7,477 bases of DNA. Source: Prevotellaceae bacterium UBA7017 (GTDB taxonomy: Bacteria > Bacteroidota > Bacteroidia > Bacteroidales > Bacteroidaceae). This document shows, one piece after another, positions 1 through 3,407 of the stretch. Position 1 is the first letter of the stretch. Each line of letters opens with the position of its first letter. Made by a program: the position numbers and the translations under genes. The notes under the pieces were generated by a model. That model made no database searches, was not told the DNA's origin, and saw only the letters and a list, made by a program, of their open reading frames with translations. The stretch is from positions 1 to 7,477 of the forward strand of contig DJWZ01000085.1 in the NCBI GenBank assembly GCA_002449535.1, in the 5' to 3' direction.

Positions 1-288
1 ACCGGCAGCAAGCATTCTGTCAACATCCTCTATGGCATTGATGCCACCGCCTACGGTGAAGGGGATGTTTATCTCGTATGCCACACGGGTGACCATGTCG
101 GTGAAAGTCTTCCTGCCTTCGTGGGATGCCGTGATGTCAAGATATACCAATTCGTCGGCACCGCTGTCGCTGTATGCCCTGCCCAACTCTACCGGGTCGC
201 CGGCAGAGCGGAGATTCACGAAATTGGTTCCCTTTACGGTTTCACCATTTTTTACATCAAGACACGGAACTATACGTTTTGCTAACAT
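1..288 (-). CDS. hisF: Imidazole glycerol phosphate synthase cyclase subunit HisF (partial, N-terminal 96 residues)
   Basis: HisF is the cyclase half of imidazole glycerol phosphate synthase. It uses ammonia from the HisH glutaminase to turn PRFAR into imidazole glycerol phosphate plus AICAR, in the cytoplasm. The gene starts at an ATG (complement of 286-288) and runs off the left edge, leaving 96 residues. These show the family start MLAKRIVPCLDVKNGETVKG, with Asp11 and Lys19 at the positions known from the Thermotoga enzyme, then DPVELG, LDITAS (Asp51) and the FTVGGGI phosphate-binding loop near residues 77-83. This half-barrel also carries the interface side that meets HisH. It lies 42 bases after hisA, and most of that gap is a heptamer repeat. 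An in-frame ATG inside the repeat (complement of 301-303) is followed by a TAA after three codons, which rules out a longer start. Identity is very secure; only the C-terminus is unseen. Confidence 0.97.
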   Translation of the reverse strand, partial: MLAKRIVPCLDVKNGETVKGTNFVNLRSAGDPVELGRAYSDSGADELVYLDITASHEGRKTFTDMVTRVAYEINIPFTVGGGINAIEDVDRMLAAG

Positions 289-300
289 AACTTATTTTTG

Positions 301-332
301 CATTGACCATTGAACATTGAACATTGAACATT
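301..332. repeat. Heptamer tandem array A (unit CATTGAA), hisA-hisF spacer
   Basis: Four full 7-base units plus a 4-base remnant: CATTGAC, then CATTGAA three times, then CATT. In the sense strand of the his genes the unit is TTCAATG, so an ATG recurs every 7 bases in rotating frames just upstream of the hisF start. It begins directly at the hisA stop codon and abuts a different heptamer array that covers the hisA tail. The first 18 bases (301-318) are an exact inverted copy of 1746-1763. It resembles the short tandemly repeated repetitive sequences known from cyanobacteria; its role here is unknown. Confidence 0.9.
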
Positions 333-1056
333 ATTCTTCACTCTTCACTCTTAACTCTTCACTCCTAATTTTCCCCTCATAATATGCCTTGCCGAATACG
401 ACGGCAGGAATACCTTTTTCTTCCAGCTGCCTGATGTCTTCGTTGCATGACACGCCGCCGGAGGCAATCAGGTGCAATGACGGATATGCCTTCATTATCT
501 CGACATAAAGTGCCGTGGCTGGTCCTTGCAAGGTGCCGTCCTTTGATATTTCCGTACAGAGGACGTTCCTGACGCCCCTATCGACATATTTCTTCAGGAA
601 CGACAGCAGGTCTTCTTCCGAATCCTCCAGCCATCCGTTGATGCTCACCTTTCCGTTTCTGACGTCCGCACCGAGTATCATCCTCTCTGCGCCGTACTTT
701 TCCATCCAGCCCATGAAGAGTTCCGGCTTTGTAACGGCGATGCTGCCGACGGTCACCATCGAGGCGCCGGCATTGAAGGCTTTCTCTATGTCCTCCTCGG
801 TCTTTATGCCGCCGCCGAAATCCACTACGAGGCTGGTTGCCTCCGTAACGGCTTTCAGCACGCCGTCATTTACTACATGCTTGCTCTTGGCACCGTCCAG
901 GTCAACCATGTGCAGACGCTTGAAGCCCAGCTTCTCAAACTCCTTGGCTTGCGCTACGGGGTCTTCGTTGTATATTCTCTTGCTGTCATACTCTCCCTTG
1001 GTAAGGCGCACGCACTTACCGTCGATGAGGTCTATAGCAGGGATTAACTCTATCAT
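331..1056 (-). CDS. hisA: Phosphoribosylformimino-5-aminoimidazole carboxamide ribotide isomerase HisA
   Basis: HisA is the cytoplasmic ProFAR isomerase of histidine synthesis. Its Amadori rearrangement opens the ribose of ProFAR and yields PRFAR, the substrate of HisF. The 241-residue protein has the usual length and the doubled half-barrel pattern: IPAIDLIDGKCVRL at 5-18 with the catalytic Asp9, DFGGGIKTEEDI near 79-90 (first phosphate site), GADVRNGK with the second catalytic Asp at 131, TEISKDGTLQGP near 168-179 and IASGGVS near 197-203 (second phosphate site). The family-like end is YYEGKIRSEEL. The further VKSEE, and much of RSEEL, is encoded by a heptamer array (336-363), so the last residues look like repeat expansion and not conserved protein. 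The ATG start gives the canonical N-terminus. It lies 44 bases after hisH, with an A-rich leader (complement of 1057-1090) and no strong Shine-Dalgarno site, which is normal for the phylum. Confidence 0.97.
   Translation of the reverse strand: MIELIPAIDLIDGKCVRLTKGEYDSKRIYNEDPVAQAKEFEKLGFKRLHMVDLDGAKSKHVVNDGVLKAVTEATSLVVDFGGGIKTEEDIEKAFNAGASMVTVGSIAVTKPELFMGWMEKYGAERMILGADVRNGKVSINGWLEDSEEDLLSFLKKYVDRGVRNVLCTEISKDGTLQGPATALYVEIMKAYPSLHLIASGGVSCNEDIRQLEEKGIPAVVFGKAYYEGKIRSEELRVKSEE
336..363. repeat. Heptamer tandem array B (unit CTTCACT) inside the 3' end of hisA
   Basis: Four 7-base units in register: CTTCACT, CTTCACT, CTTAACT, CTTCACT, with a weaker fifth unit (CCTAATT) to 370. On the coding strand the unit is AGTGAAG or AGTTAAG, so each contains TGA or TAA. 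Because 7 is not a multiple of 3, these stops fall in changing frames. The hisA frame passes through the array without meeting one and ends at the TAA just past it (complement of 331-333). The array encodes the extra C-terminal residues of HisA. Confidence 0.88.
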
Positions 1057-1090
1057 GATTTTTTCTTTGTTTCGTTCTTTAAAAACATAT

Positions 1091-1118
1091 CTCTCACCTC
1101 TTACCTCTCACCTCTAAG
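1091..1118. repeat. Heptamer tandem array C (unit CTCTCAC) across the hisH stop codon
   Basis: Four 7-base units in register: CTCTCAC, CTCTTAC, CTCTCAC, CTCTAAG. On the coding strand this reads GTGAGAG or GTAAGAG, with TGA or TAA in each of the three full units. The hisH stop codon TAA (complement of 1101-1103) is the one inside the second unit, so the final HisH residues LRGER and the start of the hisH-hisA spacer are both made of repeat sequence. Confidence 0.85.
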
Positions 1119-1700
1119 AAAATTCTCCAATATTCTTGCTCCTACGCTGCCCGACTTCTCCGGATGGAACTGGGTGGCATAGAAATTATCCTTGTTGATG
1201 GCGGCAGAATACGGCAGTGTGAAGTCTGCCTTCGCTATGGTATATCTTTCATCGAAGGGAACATAGTAGCTGTGCACGAAATACACGAAGTCCTTCTCAT
1301 TGACATCCTTGAAGAGCGGAGTCTTGAGGTCATATATGCTGTTCCATCCCATCTGGGGTATCTTGTCCTCGTGCTTCTGTGGCTGGAAACGCTTCACGTC
1401 CATCGGGAACACCCCGAGGCAGTCTGTGTTTCCCTCCTCGGAGTGTCTGCACAGCAGCTGCTGACCGATACAGATGCCCAACACGGGCTGCTTCAAGTCG
1501 AGAATAACCTTGTCAAGTCCCCTTTCGAGAAGATACTTCATGGCGCTGCTGGCTTCTCCCTGTCCTGGGAATATCACCTTGTCCGCCGACAGTAATTCCT
1601 CGGCATCGTCCGTCCACAAAGGCTCAATGCCCAATCGCTTCACGGCATTGATTACCGAGAAGATATTACCTGCGTTATATTTTACTATTGCTACTTTCAC
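1101..1700 (-). CDS. hisH: Imidazole glycerol phosphate synthase glutaminase subunit HisH
   Basis: HisH is the class I glutamine amidotransferase subunit that hydrolyses glutamine and channels ammonia to HisF. The start chosen is the GTG at the complement of 1698-1700, because it gives MKVAIVKYNAGNIFSV, the family N-terminus, and 199 residues, close to the usual 196-200. An ATG at 1754 would add 18 residues translated from a GC-rich hairpin element (PPSGGLGS), which I take as untranslated leader. Visible motifs are PGQGEASSAM near 45-54 (oxyanion region), the nucleophile Cys77 in LGICIGQQLL, PQMGWN near 115-120, FVHSYY near 141-146, and the rest of the triad in QFHPEKS (His179, Glu181). It is the first gene of a hisH-hisA-hisF unit and is preceded by a good Bacteroidota-type promoter about 100 bases upstream. 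The stop codon lies inside a heptamer array. Function is secure; the start is quite likely. Confidence 0.95.
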   Translation of the reverse strand: MKVAIVKYNAGNIFSVINAVKRLGIEPLWTDDAEELLSADKVIFPGQGEASSAMKYLLERGLDKVILDLKQPVLGICIGQQLLCRHSEEGNTDCLGVFPMDVKRFQPQKHEDKIPQMGWNSIYDLKTPLFKDVNEKDFVYFVHSYYVPFDERYTIAKADFTLPYSAAINKDNFYATQFHPEKSGSVGARILENFLRGER

Positions 1701-1727
1701 TTTTTTTCTAATCTTTAAAGACCCCAG

Positions 1728-1743
1728 CCCACCCGATGGAGGG
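1728..1743. repeat. GC-rich imperfect hairpin element in the hisH leader
   Basis: Six-base arms CCCACC and GGAGGG enclose a 4-base loop (CGAT) and pair except for one central A-A mismatch. The surrounding 1721-1743 stretch is markedly richer in C and G than its A/T-rich neighbours. It sits roughly 30-45 bases before the hisH GTG, so it would fold in the mRNA leader. From memory, similar CCCTCC...GGGTGGG pieces occur between genes in Prevotella-type genomes; that it is an interspersed repeat is inference. Confidence 0.5.
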
Positions 1744-1745
1744 AG

Positions 1746-1770
1746 AATGTTCAATGGTCAATGGTCAATA
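1746..1770. repeat. Heptamer tandem array E (unit TTCAATG/GTCAATG), inverted partner of array A
   Basis: Reading the plus strand: AATG, then TTCAATG, GTCAATG and GTCAATA, period 7. The unit is the same as array A but on the opposite strand. Bases 1746-1763 (AATGTTCAATGGTCAATG) are the exact reverse complement of 301-318. It lies in the untranslated leader of hisH if the promoter at 1808-1839 is used. The two arrays bracket hisH and hisA. Confidence 0.85.
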
Positions 1771-1773
1771 TTT

Positions 1774-1797
1774 CACGTGCGCGTATGCATACACACA
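1774..1797. other. 24-base strictly alternating pyrimidine/purine tract (Z-DNA-prone)
   Basis: From C1774 to A1797 every base alternates pyrimidine and purine without a break. The tract contains CG, CA/TG and TA steps, including the palindromes CACGTG (1774-1779) and GTATGCATAC (1783-1792). Such tracts are known to favour the left-handed Z form under negative supercoiling. It lies directly downstream of the predicted hisH transcription start, at about +5 to +30. The palindromes could instead be a protein-binding site. The alternation is seen directly; structure and function are inferred. Confidence 0.7.
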
Positions 1798-1807
1798 ACA
1801 TGGGTTG

Positions 1808-1831
1808 CAAAGGTACGATTAAGTTATGAGA
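1808..1831. repeat. Cassette repeat copy 1 (CAAAGGTACGATTAAGT core)
   Basis: Twenty-four bases identical to 1989-2012, with a 17-base core also identical to 1894-1910. The core contains the -7 box read on the minus strand. Unlike the other two copies it lacks the hairpin arm on its left side. Confidence 0.85.
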
Positions 1832-1839
1832 AATACAAA
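1808..1839 (-). promoter_or_regulatory. Predicted Bacteroidota-type promoter of hisHAF
   Basis: On the minus strand TTTG (complement of 1836-1839) is followed after 20 bases by TACCTTTG (complement of 1808-1815). This fits the Bacteroides consensus TTTG, about 19-21 bases, TAnnTTTG for the primary sigma factor. The start of transcription would fall near 1801-1804, leaving a leader of roughly 100 bases before the hisH GTG. It is the only one of the three TACCTTTG copies in the region with an exact TTTG at proper spacing. Confidence 0.72.
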
Positions 1840-1876
1840 TAAAAACAGATATTTTTTTATTTTATTTCCATGACGG

Positions 1877-1910
1877 AGTACTTTCGACGAAGTCAAAGGT
1901 ACGATTAAGT
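1877..1910. repeat. Cassette repeat copy 2 with hairpin over the -7-like box
   Basis: These 34 bases match 1972-2005 with two differences. The arms 1878-1888 and 1892-1902 form an 11-base stem around a 3-base loop, with one mismatch and one G-T pair. The right arm carries the minus-strand TACCTTTG (complement of 1894-1901). The -33 slot 20 bases upstream reads CTTG on the minus strand, one base from TTTG, so this could be a second, weaker his promoter. Confidence 0.75.
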
Positions 1911-1921
1911 GAGCAAAAAAA

Positions 1922-1956
1922 CAAGAAAAAAAAGAATTTTTTATTTTTTTTTCTTG
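1922..1956. repeat. 12-base perfect inverted repeat, A/T-rich, between cassette copies
   Basis: The arm CAAGAAAAAAAA (1922-1933) pairs exactly with TTTTTTTTCTTG (1945-1956) across an 11-base loop. Read on the minus strand the structure is followed at once by seven T (complement of 1915-1921), which looks like an intrinsic terminator with a weak, A/T-dominated stem. It might end transcription starting at cassette copy 3. In such A/T-rich DNA the structure could also be incidental. Confidence 0.45.
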
Positions 1957-1971
1957 GATTTTTCGAACGTT

Positions 1972-2012
1972 AGTACCTTCGACAAAGTCAAAGGTACGAT
2001 TAAGTTATGAGA
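1972..2012. repeat. Cassette repeat copy 3 with near-perfect hairpin over the -7-like box
   Basis: Arms GTACCTTCGAC (1973-1983) and GTCAAAGGTAC (1987-1997) pair over all 11 positions, one of them a G-T wobble, around an AAA loop. The minus-strand TACCTTTG box (complement of 1989-1996) lies in the right arm. Twenty bases upstream the -33 slot reads GTTG. The right portion is identical to copy 1 and the left portion nearly identical to copy 2, so copy 3 links the other two. Confidence 0.75.
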
Positions 2013-2073
2013 TAACCAACTATATAGCCACTACTTCCATTATCGTCTGAATTTGGATCAAATTTTTTTATGC

Positions 2074-2104
2074 AAAAAAATCCGAAAAGCTTATCTTTCC
2101 GGAT
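2074..2104 (-). terminator. Rho-independent terminator of the porU-porV unit
   Basis: On the minus strand ATCCGGAAAG and CTTTTCGGAT form a 10-base stem (one G-T wobble) around a 5-base loop, followed by an unbroken T tract (complement of 2074-2080). It lies about 50 bases after the porV stop codon, with only heptamer array D between them. It separates the secretion genes from the his genes. Confidence 0.88.
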
Positions 2105-2109
2105 TATAA

Positions 2110-2154
2110 CTAACAACTAATCACTAATAACTAATCACTAACAACTAACCACTA
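2110..2154. repeat. Heptamer tandem array D (unit CTAATCA) starting in the porV stop codon
   Basis: Six full units in exact 7-base register: CTAACAA, CTAATCA, CTAATAA, CTAATCA, CTAACAA, CTAACCA, then CTA, which is the complement of the porV TAG stop. On the coding strand every unit ends in TAG, often with an added TGA or TTA, so stop codons recur in all three frames within 21 bases. The array fills the space between the stop codon and the terminator. Confidence 0.92.
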
Positions 2155-3357
2155 CCTCCTTCCGAAGAGGTCTTTGATGCCGTCGATGTCGAAGGCGAGA
2201 GAGAAGCGGAGGGTCTGGTCGAGTGGATTGCTTGATGCAGTAGAGATAACGTATGCAGCATCGAGCGAGAAGGCACTCATCTTGAAGCCGGCACCGACGG
2301 TGAAGTATTTACGGTTACCCTTGGTCTCTGCCTCGTCGTGATAACCGGCACGGACAGAGAAGCGGTCGTTGTAGCAATACTCCGCACCGACGCTGAGTTG
2401 TATCTCCTTCAGCTCTTCCTTAAAACCACCGGGGGCATCGCCGAAGCTCTTGAAGATACCGGCAATGGAACCGACGCTGTAGTATTTCTCGTCGGCATAC
2501 TGCTCAAGGTTTGCCGCCGTCGTCTTACCCTCGGCAACCGCCTTGTTATACTGCTCCGTAGTAGGATAGGTCGGCACAAGGAGCTTGTTGAGGTCGGTGG
2601 CAACCGTGATGGTGTTATATTCGTCGATAGGCACCTTGAGGGATGCACCGATACGCAGGTTTGTAGGAATGAACTCCGACCTGTCGGTACCCGTGAGGTT
2701 CATCTTCGAGCCGATGTTGCTGATATTGAAGCCAAGACCCAGCTGACACTCACGCTTGCCGATGTTGATATAGTTCTGATAGTAGCCCGCAATGTCGGCA
2801 GCGAAGGCACCGGACGTCTTCTTCTCCTCGGTAGAGCTGTATGACATGTCGGAGAACATATACCTGACGGCAGCACCGAGAGAGAATTTCTCGGACAGCA
2901 TCATGGAGTAGCCCGCGTCGATACTCATCTCGTAAGGCTTGATGGTCATGTCGTAGTTGTCGCTGGTGCCGCCCGACGACGTAAATACCTCGCCCAGGGA
3001 GAAGTAGTGGATAGAAGCAGAAACGGCGCTGTAGTCACCTATCCTGTAATATCCTGACAGGTAGGCAATGTTCATATCGTTGACCAGTTTGCGCAGCCAC
3101 GGGGTATAGTTGAGCTGTACGCCAGCCTTGGAAATAGCAAACGGATACTTTGCAGGGTTCCAGTATTGTGATGATACGTCAGCATCAGTGGCAACACCCA
3201 CATCACCCATACCGCCGGCACGGGCATCAGGAGCAATATTCTGACTCACCATTGCCGTATGCACAGGGTTGAAGAGCGTCTGCTTGTCCTGGGCATTGGC
3301 TGCCGTCGTCAGCATAAGGGCTGACAACAGGAAGAGGATTTTGATTTTGTTTGTCAT
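2152..3357 (-). CDS. porV: Type IX secretion system outer-membrane protein PorV (LptO)
   Basis: PorV is an outer-membrane beta-barrel of the FadL-like class. In type IX secretion it collects cargo carrying the C-terminal sorting domain from the Sov translocon and delivers it to the sortase PorU in the attachment complex. The 401-residue protein, close to the roughly 390 of the Porphyromonas protein, starts with a signal peptide (lysines at 4 and 6, hydrophobic core 7-18, likely cut after ANA at 20-22). The family signature APDARAGGMGDVGVATDADV follows near 42-61, then SQYWNPAKYPF. The rest has the alternating pattern of many strands and ends in a strand-rich FSLAFDIDGIKDLFGRR. The ATG is preceded by an A-rich stretch (complement of 3358-3385). 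It follows porU by 50 bases, so the two are very likely co-transcribed, and a terminator closes the unit. I see no truncation or missing segment. Confidence 0.95.
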   Translation of the reverse strand: MTNKIKILFLLSALMLTTAANAQDKQTLFNPVHTAMVSQNIAPDARAGGMGDVGVATDADVSSQYWNPAKYPFAISKAGVQLNYTPWLRKLVNDMNIAYLSGYYRIGDYSAVSASIHYFSLGEVFTSSGGTSDNYDMTIKPYEMSIDAGYSMMLSEKFSLGAAVRYMFSDMSYSSTEEKKTSGAFAADIAGYYQNYINIGKRECQLGLGFNISNIGSKMNLTGTDRSEFIPTNLRIGASLKVPIDEYNTITVATDLNKLLVPTYPTTEQYNKAVAEGKTTAANLEQYADEKYYSVGSIAGIFKSFGDAPGGFKEELKEIQLSVGAEYCYNDRFSVRAGYHDEAETKGNRKYFTVGAGFKMSAFSLDAAYVISTASSNPLDQTLRFSLAFDIDGIKDLFGRR

Positions 3358-3407
3358 TTATTTCAAATTTATCTTTATGTTTCAAGTTTTCGCTTTAGTA
3401 CGAAGTA

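Larger units (their letters stand above)
1701..2151. other. Gene-free region between porV and hisH
   Basis: I see no credible open reading frame here on either strand. In the direction of transcription it holds heptamer array D, the porV terminator, an unremarkable A/T-rich stretch (about 2006-2073), two hairpin-bearing cassette copies separated by a 12-base inverted repeat with nearly pure A/T arms, a complete TTTG / TACCTTTG promoter, an alternating purine/pyrimidine tract, heptamer array E and a GC-rich hairpin. I found no tRNA, no recognisable riboswitch and no histidine-rich leader peptide. The short peptide readable from an ATG in the leader (complement of about 1799-1752) has no run of His codons, so classical his attenuation is not supported. 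Confidence 0.8.

Noticed and set aside
32..313. Plus-strand 93-codon frame at the left edge
   Set aside because: The minus strand of the same bases encodes an unmistakable HisF N-terminus with Asp11, Lys19 and Asp51 in place.
1701..1754. Upstream ATG start of hisH at 1754
   Set aside because: The extra 18 residues have no match to the family N-terminus, whereas GTG at 1700 starts exactly at MKVAIVKYNAGN.
1752..1800. Histidine leader peptide for attenuation of hisHAF
   Set aside because: The readable leader peptide has no run of His codons, and I see no paired terminator/antiterminator structure in the leader.
515..1842. Plus-strand open frames opposite hisA and hisH (515-1117, 1164-1595, 1474-1842)
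   Set aside because: Antisense shadows of two enzymes with complete active-site motifs.
1877..2012. Insertion sequence or mobile element ends
   Set aside because: The cassette copies are direct repeats with internal hairpins, but there is no transposase, no coding capacity between them and no target-site duplication that I can see.
2051..2070. Plus-strand terminator-like dyad AATTTG-GAT-CAAATT followed by T
   Set aside because: The six-base stem is nearly all A/T, and no plus-strand gene ends here; probably incidental in A/T-rich DNA.
301..2154. CRISPR array
   Set aside because: The repeats are contiguous 7-base units without spacers, and no cas genes are present.
2338..2844. Plus-strand open frame of 168 codons opposite porV
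   Set aside because: It is antisense to a clearly recognised porV. Its translation shows no family pattern and reads as the reverse of a biased coding strand.
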